From: Hymenobacter sp. YC55
Lineage (GTDB): Bacteria > Bacteroidota > Bacteroidia > Cytophagales > Hymenobacteraceae
Direction: 5' to 3'
DNA: 64,000 bases
Assembly (NCBI RefSeq): GCF_029433095.1
Contig: NZ_JARNTX010000002.1
Span: 1,550,001-1,614,000 of the forward strand
This document shows positions 43,155 through 51,552 of the stretch, piece after piece (within the stretch, counting starts at the first letter, position 1; each line of letters opens with the position of its first letter). The position numbers were made by a program, and so were the translations under genes. Under the pieces are notes generated by a model. The model saw only the letters and a program-made list of their open reading frames with translations, searched no databases and had not been told where the DNA came from.

Positions 43155-43405
43155 AAAAGTATGATTTGGAAGCAAACCTAAGCGAATAATAGCTGAACAT
43201 TATTCAAATATAATACCTTCGTAGTGTTCTTTGCTATTCCTTGAATTTATACTTGTTGAGCTACGAAATTAAGGTGTTGATCGGATTTAGCTTCTGTACA
43301 ATCCGAAAGCATTAAAATTTCGTTTGTTAGGCAAACCTGCTCGGTGAAATTTGTGGGATTGCAATAGTCGGTTGCAGTATAATCTTGTATAACAAACAAT
43401 TACAT

Positions 43406-44389
43406 ATGAAAAAAAACATATTCACTTGGTGTGGTAGTTTATTGGTCGGTGCACTGGCGTTGTCAAGCTGCGATAAGAAAGAGGAAGTTAATCCTACAAT
43501 TGCTAGTATCGCCGTTTCCAATCCCGACTTTCAGGTTTTGGAAGATGCGGCTATACGGGGTGATGTTGCCGGAATTTTATCTAATAAAAATCCTAATGAT
43601 CCTAAGGGAGAAGGTAACTACACGGTTTTTGCACCAACTAATGCTGCTTTCTCCAAGCTAGGCCTCAATTCAGCTAGCGATTTGCTTGGTTTGCAACAGC
43701 CTTTCCTTAAGAATACATTGTTCTACCATGTTGGCAATGGCACGATAGCAGGCAGTGCTTTGAAAGCTGGAGCAACATCAGCGTCAGCGCTAGGGCCGCA
43801 ACGTCGCATTATCAGCAAAGGCAACAATCTGTACGTGAATGGCTCGCGCATTCTGGCCACTGATGTACAAGCAGCCAATGGTACCATTCACGTGATTGAT
43901 AAGGTCCTATTGGCAACCAAGGTTGATGTAGTGCAATCGGCTTTGGCGTTACAGAGTTCGGCCGTCTTTACCAATCCAGAGCTAACTTTTCTGGTAGAAG
44001 CCGTGCTGTATTGCGACTTAGCTGGTACGCTTTCCAACACGCCCAATCTAACGGTGTTTGCGCCTACCGATCAAGCATTCAAAAACCTGGGTACTGATCT
44101 TGGCGTGCCGCTCAATGTGCCAGCAGATATTCGTAAGCTGCCTAAAGATGTGGTAACGGCTGTGCTTGCCACGCACGTTCTTGCTGACGGCGCCAAGTTT
44201 ACCCCCGAACTTCCCGATAACTCCACTGTACGTTCGTTTGGTGGGGCACCTTTACAATTGGGCGCATTCACTAACGGCGTGCTGACTGTGAAAGGCGCCG
44301 GCAACGCGGCACCTGCTAATATGGTGATACCGGATGTGCAGGCTACCAACGGTATTGTGCACGTCATCGACCGGGTTTTGCGCCCATAA
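43406..44389 (+). CDS. Lipoprotein with two fasciclin (FAS1) domains
   Basis: 327 residues from the ATG at 43406 (MKKNIFTWCGSLLVGALALS), with a lipobox at ALSSC. Two FAS1 domains follow: the first (about 33-180) has YTVFAPTNAAFSKLGLNS and the closing NGTIHVIDKVLL; the second (about 185-325) has LTVFAPTDQAFKNLGTDL and TNGIVHVIDRVLRP. FAS1 domains mediate adhesion or bind surfaces and matrix. The 5' end of the gene is AT-richer than most of the window, and the upstream 200 bp are AT-rich with several TTTG words. Confidence 0.92.
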   Translation: MKKNIFTWCGSLLVGALALSSCDKKEEVNPTIASIAVSNPDFQVLEDAAIRGDVAGILSNKNPNDPKGEGNYTVFAPTNAAFSKLGLNSASDLLGLQQPFLKNTLFYHVGNGTIAGSALKAGATSASALGPQRRIISKGNNLYVNGSRILATDVQAANGTIHVIDKVLLATKVDVVQSALALQSSAVFTNPELTFLVEAVLYCDLAGTLSNTPNLTVFAPTDQAFKNLGTDLGVPLNVPADIRKLPKDVVTAVLATHVLADGAKFTPELPDNSTVRSFGGAPLQLGAFTNGVLTVKGAGNAAPANMVIPDVQATNGIVHVIDRVLRP

Positions 44390-44585
44390 TGGGGTATTCA
44401 CATTAGTCAGTCGAAACCTCATTCTTGTCGCCTTTTTGCCAAGCTCCAACGAATTGTACGGTTGAGCTTAAAGCCAAATAACGTACTTGCAGCATATTTA
44501 AACTTCAGCCCATCTGCTCGTCGAGTAGGTGGGCTGGATTGCAACCAAGCTCTGTTAAAAGGCTATAGTTCCTATTATACTAATC

Positions 44586-46148
44586 ATGAAAAAGTTGGTT
44601 TCCAGATCCTTATGGAACTGGTTTGTGCTGATGCTACTCGGCTTTACTATTTGCGCGCAGGCGCAAGCTCAGGCGCCGACCGCCAAGCGTTATTCGCTAG
44701 AGGGGCAGTGGAAAGGAGCCTTAACGGTGCCCGGCGGTAGTTTGCCAATGATGATTACGGTAACGGAACTAGCTGATGGAAATCGGTTTGCAGTGCTAGA
44801 TGTACCTATGCAGCGTGTCAACCGGGAGCCCATGACCGTAACCCCACGTGGCGACACGCTCACCTTTGAAGCCGAGCAAGCAGGCTGCCGCTTTGTGGGT
44901 CGGCGCTCGGCCGATGGGCAGCAGCTTTTGGGTATATGGCAGCAAACGGGCTACTCGGCTCCGCTTACGCTGTTGTTTATACCCCCGGCTACTACGGCCG
45001 CTCCCAAAACTTTCAAGTTCCCGCCACCTTACCGCGTCGAAGAAGTGAAGGTGCCCAATACTATTGACCACCTGAGTTTGGCCGGCACACTCACCATACC
45101 TGCCGGTGAAGGACCTTTCCCGGCAGTGGTGCTGCTTTCAGACCTCGACACGCAAACCCGCGACGCGGTATATGGCGACTACGCCCTAGCTGGCAACTTA
45201 GCTGACTTCCTTACTCGCCGTGGTATTGCAGTGTTACGTCTCGATGACCGAGGCATCGGGCAATCGGCCGGCGATTCAGCTACGGTAACTACTGCTGACC
45301 GCGTACGCGACGCTCAGGCAGCACTAGGTTTTCTGCGTACTCGGCCACTCATTGATATTGCGCATCTTGGGATGGTGGGGCACGGCGAAGGTGGTAACAT
45401 AGCCTTGTTGGCCGCCGCCCAGCCCTTGGCTCCCACCTTTGTAGTGGCGCTAGCCGCCACGGGTTTGTCGGGTCGGGAGACACTGGCTGAGCAAAGGCCC
45501 TCTTTGCTGCTGCGCTCTGGCGTAGCTGATACGGCTCTATTAGGGTTAGCCCGCCGCCAGGAGTTGGCCCGTGAAGCAGCGCGTCGGCAAGCCGAGCAAC
45601 TGCGCGCCTCGGGTTCCAACGTAGCACAGGTGGAAACCTTCTTGGAGCAGCAGCGCATGCGGCAGAAAGGCGAGGACCGTAAGCGCATCGATGCCTTGCG
45701 CAAACGCCGCCGAGCTATGCTGGAAATTATCCGCCAGACGGCTGACAACAACCAAGCACAAGCCATTGTGGCCAACATGATTCAGCAAGACAACCCGAAC
45801 ATGCGCTTGGATGCGGTACACGCGGCGGCGGCTCGTCTTACGGCGCCTTGGTACCGCAATTACCTCAACTTCGATCCGCAAGCTTCCCTAGCCAATGTAC
45901 GCGGTGCCGTTCTGCTGATGCACGGTACCGGCGACGACATGGTGGAGGCTCAAACAAACCTGGACTTGCTAGCCAAAGGCTTGAAGGCTAACAAACAGGT
46001 GACGGTGCAGAAGCTCGATAACATCAACCACTTGTTTCAGGCACCAACCACTGAATGGCCGCTCATCAACGGGCAGCCGCGTCCGGTAATGGCTCCCGCG
46101 GCCCTCGAAGCCATGCAAGCCTGGATTAAGTCGCACGCTAAGGACTAG
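44586..46148 (+). CDS. Exported alpha/beta-hydrolase-fold protein with altered nucleophile
   Basis: 520 residues. A signal peptide (to about residue 30, AQAQAQA) precedes a beta-rich N-terminal domain (about 35-140) and an alpha/beta-hydrolase domain of the dienelactone-hydrolase/acyl-CoA thioesterase type. A helical, highly charged insert (about 320-410) sits before the last strands. The nucleophile elbow normally reads GHSEGG; here codons 265-270 encode GHGEGG, so the serine is replaced by Gly267. The acid (HGTGDDMVEA) and histidine (NINHLFQ) positions are kept. The protein may be inactive as a hydrolase or use another mechanism. Its stop overlaps the tail of the convergent lipase gene by four bases. 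Confidence 0.85.
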   Translation: MKKLVSRSLWNWFVLMLLGFTICAQAQAQAPTAKRYSLEGQWKGALTVPGGSLPMMITVTELADGNRFAVLDVPMQRVNREPMTVTPRGDTLTFEAEQAGCRFVGRRSADGQQLLGIWQQTGYSAPLTLLFIPPATTAAPKTFKFPPPYRVEEVKVPNTIDHLSLAGTLTIPAGEGPFPAVVLLSDLDTQTRDAVYGDYALAGNLADFLTRRGIAVLRLDDRGIGQSAGDSATVTTADRVRDAQAALGFLRTRPLIDIAHLGMVGHGEGGNIALLAAAQPLAPTFVVALAATGLSGRETLAEQRPSLLLRSGVADTALLGLARRQELAREAARRQAEQLRASGSNVAQVETFLEQQRMRQKGEDRKRIDALRKRRRAMLEIIRQTADNNQAQAIVANMIQQDNPNMRLDAVHAAAARLTAPWYRNYLNFDPQASLANVRGAVLLMHGTGDDMVEAQTNLDLLAKGLKANKQVTVQKLDNINHLFQAPTTEWPLINGQPRPVMAPAALEAMQAWIKSHAKD

Positions 46149-47428
46149 CTTCTCGTTTGGTTAATTCGGTCCCGCAGGTACTGATACACTTCTTGGTTGC
46201 TAAGCAGGGTGCCGTGGTGAAGCTTGGAAAATACGCGGGTGCTGATTTGCTGTTCCGGCGGCAGGGCCGGGTCGCCGAAAACACGGCCGAGGGCGCTGCC
46301 CGCGCCTACTAGCCCATCACCGAAGTAGTCGTGGAGGGCCGAGTTGGCAGATTTGAGCAAGGACCCAACCAGCACATGGTAACGCACGCCCGGCAGGGGC
46401 GGCACCAACGTGCGCGGCGGAAATAGGTCGTTGGCGTGTGGGTCTTGCCAATCCTCATCGACCAGAATAGCATGCCGCAGATCCTTGATGCCGTTGCTGC
46501 GCTTATCGATAAGGCCACTAATAAAGCGGGTGGGGCGCAAGTTGATTTTGCGAAGCACCACCGACGTAAAATGGCTGTTCTGCTCCAGAAACGAGCCGTC
46601 GTTGGGCACCCCTAACAGGAACACGTCGCGTAGGTGCGCCAGCCAATTGCTGGGTTGAGGGAGCGGCGCACTAGTTTCTGAGTGGAGAGCGTGGCTGTGC
46701 TCGGCTTGGTTGGTGGTTGAAACTTCCTGCTTCGGAGCGTGTGGTAGTAAGGCTGCATAGTAACCCGCACTGCGAATGACAAGTCCCCCCATGCTGTGCC
46801 CTACCAATACTAAGTCGCCAATAGCGTCGGGAAACGTGGCGAGTAGTTCACTGAGAAGTAGGTTGAGCTGCTTGCCATTCTTGGAGATGTGCAGGCCCGA
46901 GTTGTAGCGAACGTAGAGGCAATGGGCACCCGTATCTTGCTGTAGGCGTGGCCCGTAACGCAGGCCTTCCGGTGAACCTGCTTGCCAGATCACCTCATCG
47001 CCCATCAGGCCATGCAGAAACACCACCGTTTTGCGCGGGCGCCCCTCGGCTGTTGGCTCTAACCGCAACATTGCCACCGATACATCAGCACCGTGGCGAC
47101 GGAAGCTCATCTGAATAGCTCGCCGGTCGTGGCGCTCGGCAAGTTGGTCGCCGAAGGCACCATTGAGCACTGGAAGCGTGAAGTGGCGGTTTTGCTGGCC
47201 AGTCCGGTAGAGGTAGCCAGCCGTGTTGAAAGGCGCCACCGCCACTCGACCAACAGCCGCCACTGCGCGCTGCCACCTCGAGGGTTGCTTTCCGTCTTGC
47301 GGGTCGGGCAAGGAGTTGTCGGGTAGCTGGTCGTCGGTCACAGAATCAGGTGTTGTGCGTCGGTAATTCAGGCGGGGCGGGCAATAAAAGATACGTCCCG
47401 AATAACTACTACAACTGACCGGGGCCAT
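46145..47428 (-). CDS. Lipase/esterase-like alpha/beta hydrolase (PGAP1-like)
   Basis: 427 residues, no clear signal peptide. The nucleophile elbow is LVLVGHSMGGLVIRSAG, preceded by TVVFLHGLMGDEVIW and followed by FLLGVPNDGSFLEQ, the pattern of PGAP1-like and triacylglycerol-lipase-like hydrolases. A late His is expected in FSKLHHGTLLS. The N-terminal 80 residues are not conserved in type and the start codon is uncertain: MAPVSCSSYSG at 47428 is the longest choice. The substrate is unknown. Confidence 0.82.
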   Translation of the reverse strand: MAPVSCSSYSGRIFYCPPRLNYRRTTPDSVTDDQLPDNSLPDPQDGKQPSRWQRAVAAVGRVAVAPFNTAGYLYRTGQQNRHFTLPVLNGAFGDQLAERHDRRAIQMSFRRHGADVSVAMLRLEPTAEGRPRKTVVFLHGLMGDEVIWQAGSPEGLRYGPRLQQDTGAHCLYVRYNSGLHISKNGKQLNLLLSELLATFPDAIGDLVLVGHSMGGLVIRSAGYYAALLPHAPKQEVSTTNQAEHSHALHSETSAPLPQPSNWLAHLRDVFLLGVPNDGSFLEQNSHFTSVVLRKINLRPTRFISGLIDKRSNGIKDLRHAILVDEDWQDPHANDLFPPRTLVPPLPGVRYHVLVGSLLKSANSALHDYFGDGLVGAGSALGRVFGDPALPPEQQISTRVFSKLHHGTLLSNQEVYQYLRDRINQTRS

Positions 47429-47505
47429 AGGTTGCTAAACTGCCCGCTAGCTGCTTGTGCGTGCCCGTAATTATTTATTCTTTTTTAAGCTTTTCCAATG
47501 ATACC

Positions 47506-47549
47506 AAAAAACCACTCCCGCCGCTGGTATCATCCGGCGGCGGGAGTGG
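47506..47549 (-). terminator. Terminator after the type IX cargo gene
   Basis: CCACTCCCGCCG (47512-47523) pairs perfectly with 47538-47549. The A run at 47506-47511 gives U residues on the minus strand. It lies 29 bp beyond the stop at 47578. Confidence 0.85.
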
Positions 47550-47577
47550 AAGGAGACAGCCTTATTATTGGAAGCTA

Positions 47578-48543
47578 CTAGGGAATCAGCAGCTTGCGGG
47601 TAAGCAGACCCTCAGACGTATTTAGTTGCAGCATATACACACCTGCCGGTAAGCCACGCAGTTCTAGCGGCCGACCATTGGCCAAGCTGGCTGGTGCTGC
47701 TGCCGATGTGCGTACCACATGACCCGTTGCGTCAGTGATGGTGTAAGGGGCGGTTGCTACGGTTGGCTTGGTAGGGGAGGTCAATCGAAACTCGCTGTTC
47801 GAGCTAGGGTTAGGATAAACAGTTAGTGCAGCTTCCAACGCTGGATTCTTGGTTGCAGACACTATTCCGGTCATCACCACATCGTCGACGAAGAGCGTGG
47901 TACCGGCCGTGCGCGTATCAGCAAGCCCCGATGCAAAAGCAATGTGAATGGAATCGGGGGTAAGGGCAGAAGTGTATTGCAGGGGTACGCTAGCCAAGGT
48001 ATAAGCTGCCGCAGGCAACAAGCGCAGACTGCCAGACGCAATAGTTTGGGTGGTACCGCCGGTAGTGCGGGTTAGTGCCACAATAGCGTAAGCCGAATCG
48101 GGTAAGGCATTATTACCTGTCAGCTTGTAATAAAACTGCATGTTGGCCGCACGGGTAGTGAAAGGCAGCCCGCCGACACCGCTTATATCACGGTCGGCTA
48201 GCACATCAGTAACGGAGTTGAAGTCCGCTGTACCGAGTAGCAGACCTCCCGGAACTGGCCCGAAAAGCGTACTAAAGAGCGGATCAGATTTCGTTTCTAG
48301 TTTTGCTGCATACGTGCCAGCATGGCTACTACCATCTTTAGAAGCCGTAACCGTGTTGTAAAAACCGCCAGCAGGAGATGACTCGATGCCTTCATCCACA
48401 GTCGTCCAGCTAAAGGGAACCTCTAGCCCTCTGCGAGATACCCAAGTTTCGAACGTGCCGTTGGATATGGCTTGTGCTGAAGTGGTAGTTGATGTGAATA
48501 AGCCGAGACTGGCGGTTACTAGCGCAAGTAGAGTTGCTCTCAT
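47578..48543 (-). CDS. Secreted protein with type IX C-terminal sorting domain
   Basis: 321 residues. Signal peptide about 1-24 (to TTSAQA). The middle is a beta-rich domain like those in carbohydrate-binding or PCMD-type proteins of Bacteroidota (SNGTFETWVSRRGLEVPFSW and later FVDDVVMTGI). The last 80 residues are a Por sorting domain: LTVYPNPSSNSEFRLTS, ITDATGHVVR and LPAGVYMLQLNTSEGLLTRK. It should be exported by the type IX system; the machinery is not in this window. The gene has its own terminator. Confidence 0.85.
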   Translation of the reverse strand: MRATLLALVTASLGLFTSTTTSAQAISNGTFETWVSRRGLEVPFSWTTVDEGIESSPAGGFYNTVTASKDGSSHAGTYAAKLETKSDPLFSTLFGPVPGGLLLGTADFNSVTDVLADRDISGVGGLPFTTRAANMQFYYKLTGNNALPDSAYAIVALTRTTGGTTQTIASGSLRLLPAAAYTLASVPLQYTSALTPDSIHIAFASGLADTRTAGTTLFVDDVVMTGIVSATKNPALEAALTVYPNPSSNSEFRLTSPTKPTVATAPYTITDATGHVVRTSAAAPASLANGRPLELRGLPAGVYMLQLNTSEGLLTRKLLIP

Positions 48544-48680
48544 GGGTGAAAGTTGATTGGGAAGGGAGGTGCTCTTTGCCTACTAGATAAAGAAGAGGAC
48601 TATTTAGTTGTATTTGTAAAAGTAAAAATTTGATTTACTTAATACTCAACTATTGCTTCTTAAAGCATAAAAGCTTGTAG

Positions 48681-49496
48681 TCAGCGAGTTTTGCTATTTG
48701 CCACTCCCAATATCAAGCCCACTCCAAAGCCAGTCAGCAAGCCTCCGATATGGGCTGCATTGTCGGTATTGGGGCCTTCTAGACCGCCTACTAAGCTGCC
48801 GAGCGCGAAGTAAAGCAACAGCCCAATGATGGCCGCCCGATCTTGGCGGGTTTTGAAATACGTGCGAGTTAGCAGCAAGGCCAGGAGCAGCCCGTATAGC
48901 CCAAAAATTGCTCCCGAAGCGCCGACCGAATTAATACCGCCAGCGTGCCACCACCAACTCGTCAGGCTGCCGCCGATGCCACTTAACAAGTAAACAAGTA
49001 GCCAGGCGCCGCGGCCCACTTTTGCTTCAGCCAGCAAGCCTAATAGCAGGAGCGCACTCAGGTTGAGAAGTAGGTGCGCTGGGCCGCCGTGCAAAAACAC
49101 ACTGGTAAGCAGCCGCCAAGGCTGCGTTGGAACCAGAGCAGAGAAGTTGGATCCCCAAGCCACCAGATCAGACCCAGCCGGATTGAGCAGATTCACCCCA
49201 CTCAGCCCCATCAGCAGAAATACCAGCAGATTAGCAAGAATTAGTAGAGGCGTGATGAAGTAGCCCTGATGCGGCCAGGCGATGCCTTTCACTAAGCGGC
49301 CTAGTTGGAGCAGCCAGCTTTCGGCTGGTTTGGGCGGGGGAACTGGGGTGGGCGAGGGCGGTGCGGGGAGCTCGGTTGGTATCAATCCGCGGCGCTGTAA
49401 TTCCTGCACGGCTGCGTTGGCCACGGCCGGGGAGTAGCGTGCCCCATGCTGCGCCAAATACAGCAGCTCCGCGTCGGTTTTATCTTCAAAGGGCAT
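48681..49496 (-). CDS. Rhomboid-family intramembrane serine protease
   Basis: 271 residues from the ATG at 49496 (MPFEDKTDAELLYLAQHGAR). Residues about 5-39 are a small soluble helical domain shared with the next upstream gene, followed by a Pro-rich linker and six membrane helices. Catalytic Ser lies in GASGAIFG and catalytic His in AAHIGGLLTGFGVG; the loop LHGGPAHLLLNL supplies the oxyanion-side His. Rhomboids cleave membrane proteins within the bilayer. The longer frame to 49577 adds residues without support. Confidence 0.92.
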   Translation of the reverse strand: MPFEDKTDAELLYLAQHGARYSPAVANAAVQELQRRGLIPTELPAPPSPTPVPPPKPAESWLLQLGRLVKGIAWPHQGYFITPLLILANLLVFLLMGLSGVNLLNPAGSDLVAWGSNFSALVPTQPWRLLTSVFLHGGPAHLLLNLSALLLLGLLAEAKVGRGAWLLVYLLSGIGGSLTSWWWHAGGINSVGASGAIFGLYGLLLALLLTRTYFKTRQDRAAIIGLLLYFALGSLVGGLEGPNTDNAAHIGGLLTGFGVGLILGVANSKTR

Positions 49497-49574
49497 AAAG
49501 AACCCGTGTAATGTAGCTTGGGCAGGACAAGAATACCCTGCATTTACATTAACAACACAACGCACAAAATGACA

Positions 49575-49607
49575 CAAGCCCTGACCGTTGGCTACGGTCA
49601 GGGCTTG
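49575..49607 (-). terminator. Hairpin between the two KTD-domain genes
   Basis: CAAGCCCTGACCGT (49575-49588) pairs perfectly with 49594-49607. It lies downstream of the 280-residue gene and upstream of the rhomboid gene on the same strand, so the two are probably separate transcription units. Confidence 0.7.
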
Positions 49608-49702
49608 ATAGTCAGTCGTAAATTTTCTGATACGCCGCTGGCAAATGCAGCAGCCCTAATGCTAGGCGCGTTTATGTACAACGTGGCGCACTGCCGAAAA
49701 CT

Positions 49703-50545
49703 TTAGAACGTAGCGCGACGAAGCCGGCCGGTCCACTTTGCGCGGCTCAGCAGCGACTCCCGCATCTGCGCAGCAGAATCGGCCAGATGAATGATGTCGG
49801 GGTCAACGATAACCTGGTCGTTTTGAGCCCGACGGGCAACTTCCTGCAGCGTCTCGATGCGCAAATAAGCGGCTTGGCGCATCAGGTCCATGCGCTCGGC
49901 TAGGGTAGCAGTGAGGCCGTGGTTGTACACGAGGGCCTTCGTGAGCCGGCGCCACTCTTCAATGACTACAGGTGCCTGTCTGGCCAAGGCAACATCGTCG
50001 GCGTTGCCTTTCAATTGCTTGAACAAGTAAGTGGACTGATTCTCGGCGTTCCAGTAGCGGGTGGCGAGCAGCTTGTATTTGCGGGTAGCCGTAGTATCCT
50101 CGCTCAGGGCAGACGGAGAAAGCTGCCGCAACTCTTGCGCAATTTGAGTGCGGGTAAGCGAATCGAACGTAGGAATAAGATGAGTTTGCACAGTTTCTAG
50201 CTCGATAGGTCCTTCCTCCTCCTGTTGCGCTGCCACGGCTTGGGAGGCTTGCTTCTGCATGTTATTCCAGTATAGAACGCCGCCGATGAGCAGCACGGCT
50301 AACACAACCACCCACGGCGTGGGACGTTGCCACAGGCTTGGCTCATGCTCTTCCTGATAAGGCAGAATGTAGTTTTCGCGGGGAAGCGGCTCGGGCTGTG
50401 CCGGGTCGGGGCTGATGCCGCGGCGGCGTAGTTCGCGGCGGGCAGCGGCAATTAGGTCGGCATGGTATAGCTCGGGGTGCTGCGCCAGAAATAGCAATTC
50501 GCTATCGGTCTTTTGGGATAAAGAGTCAGGAGGTAAAGTAGACAT
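49703..50545 (-). CDS. Membrane-anchored protein sharing its N-terminal domain with the rhomboid gene
   Basis: 280 residues. Residues 12-46 (KTDSELLFLAQHPELYHADL...) align without gaps with residues 5-39 of the rhomboid protein; I count 19 identical positions of 35. A Pro-rich linker and one membrane helix (about 72-90, PWVVVLAVLLIGGVLYW) follow. The rest (about 100-280) is a helical extracytoplasmic domain with no recognised family. The shared domain should lie in the cytosol, as in the rhomboid. A common partner or sorting function is conceivable. Confidence 0.75.
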   Translation of the reverse strand: MSTLPPDSLSQKTDSELLFLAQHPELYHADLIAAARRELRRRGISPDPAQPEPLPRENYILPYQEEHEPSLWQRPTPWVVVLAVLLIGGVLYWNNMQKQASQAVAAQQEEEGPIELETVQTHLIPTFDSLTRTQIAQELRQLSPSALSEDTTATRKYKLLATRYWNAENQSTYLFKQLKGNADDVALARQAPVVIEEWRRLTKALVYNHGLTATLAERMDLMRQAAYLRIETLQEVARRAQNDQVIVDPDIIHLADSAAQMRESLLSRAKWTGRLRRATF

Positions 50546-50699
50546 ACGAAAACAAAACGCGGATAACTTAGAAAGAAGCAGTTCCCAAGTTCTGGAAAAG
50601 CCTCCGTACTACCATGCCTCCTCGGTGAACGCGCCGGCCGTAGCCGCGTATAGCCTGTAGAGCTCTTTGCGCATCCACTCACCGAAACACTTTCAACCC

Positions 50700-51005
50700 A
50701 TGGATAAGCCCACCGAACAACCCATCGACGCCAGCAACCTGCCCGAAGCTAGCAGCTCGCAAACGGACCAGCGGCAGCCTGAAGGCCGCCAAGCGCCCGG
50801 CGGCCCCGATACCGGCAACAACGCCGACGACAACTCCGGCAGTGGCGGTACCGAAGGCGGCAAGGAAATCGCCGGAGCCCGTGTGCGTTCAGGCGCGCCT
50901 AACTATGATGCCCCCGGCAACGCCCAGGATGGCGACGTTGGCGGCAACTCCATCAGCAGCGGTACTGGCGTATCGGGCGGCGAAACCGGTAAAGTGAACT
51001 TGTAA
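50700..51005 (+). CDS. Small disordered hydrophilic protein
   Basis: 101 residues from the ATG at 50700 (MDKPTEQPIDASNLPEASSS). It is rich in Gly, Asp, Asn, Ser and Gln, has almost no hydrophobic residues, and carries no signal peptide, so it should be intrinsically disordered. The composition recalls hydrophilins and stress-linked disordered proteins, but I see no LEA motif. The gene starts divergently from the 280-residue gene and a similar gene follows 31 bp on, so both may form one operon. Confidence 0.72.
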   Translation: MDKPTEQPIDASNLPEASSSQTDQRQPEGRQAPGGPDTGNNADDNSGSGGTEGGKEIAGARVRSGAPNYDAPGNAQDGDVGGNSISSGTGVSGGETGKVNL

Positions 51006-51036
51006 TATCCTATCTCCCTTCAACAACCCCACTACT

Positions 51037-51315
51037 ATGGCAAACGATCAGCAAGATCCTACCTCAGATAAGCAGCAAGAAGAAGCTGCCAAAAACCAAG
51101 CTAGCCAAATGAGCACCGCCGGCCGCGTACCGGGCCAGGACGACCCCGACCCCAATGCCAGCGGTAACCCTGAAGCCACTAGCACCCAGGAAAACATGGG
51201 CGACGGCTCGGGCATTCGCGGCGAATATGGCAATGCAGGCCAAACTAACGGCATGGAAGGCGGCCCCAACTCCGCCCCCGACGGCAGCCCCATAGAAGAC
51301 CAAGGAGCTGAATAA
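51037..51315 (+). CDS. Second small disordered hydrophilic protein
   Basis: 92 residues (MANDQQDPTSDKQQEEAAKN). Again Gly, Asp, Asn, Gln and Pro dominate and hydrophobic residues are scarce. Words such as PNASGNPEATSTQENMGDGS show low complexity without exact repeats. It follows the previous gene closely and ends at a strong terminator. The pair probably has a related role; desiccation or osmotic protection is a hypothesis based on composition alone. Confidence 0.72.
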   Translation: MANDQQDPTSDKQQEEAAKNQASQMSTAGRVPGQDDPDPNASGNPEATSTQENMGDGSGIRGEYGNAGQTNGMEGGPNSAPDGSPIEDQGAE

Positions 51316-51347
51316 GTAGAGAACCGTACTTCTTTTAGAAGCACATG

Positions 51348-51397
51348 AGCGGCGTATGGCAGGAGGATACTCATTCTCTTGTCATACGCCGCTTTTC
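51348..51397 (+). terminator. Terminator after the hydrophilic protein pair
   Basis: AGCGGCGTATG (51348-51358) pairs perfectly with 51383-51393, followed by TTTTCTG. It ends the plus-strand transcript of the two small hydrophilic protein genes. Confidence 0.85.
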
Positions 51398-51552
51398 TGT
51401 TGAAGCAGTGTAAACCAGCTTCCGGGTTCCGCTGACAAACGGCTTCGTTTTGCCACAGAATGGAGGAGAAGATTTAGAAGGTAGAAATACAATATAGCGT
51501 TCGGGGAATGAGTTAAGGCTAGTGAGTTTCTATCTAACCTCAACACTTCGCC

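Noticed and set aside
43350..43387. TTTG...TAATCTTG upstream of the fasciclin gene as a Bacteroidota promoter
   Set aside because: The boxes are about 26 bp apart, too far for the usual -33/-7 spacing, and the second box has a mismatch.
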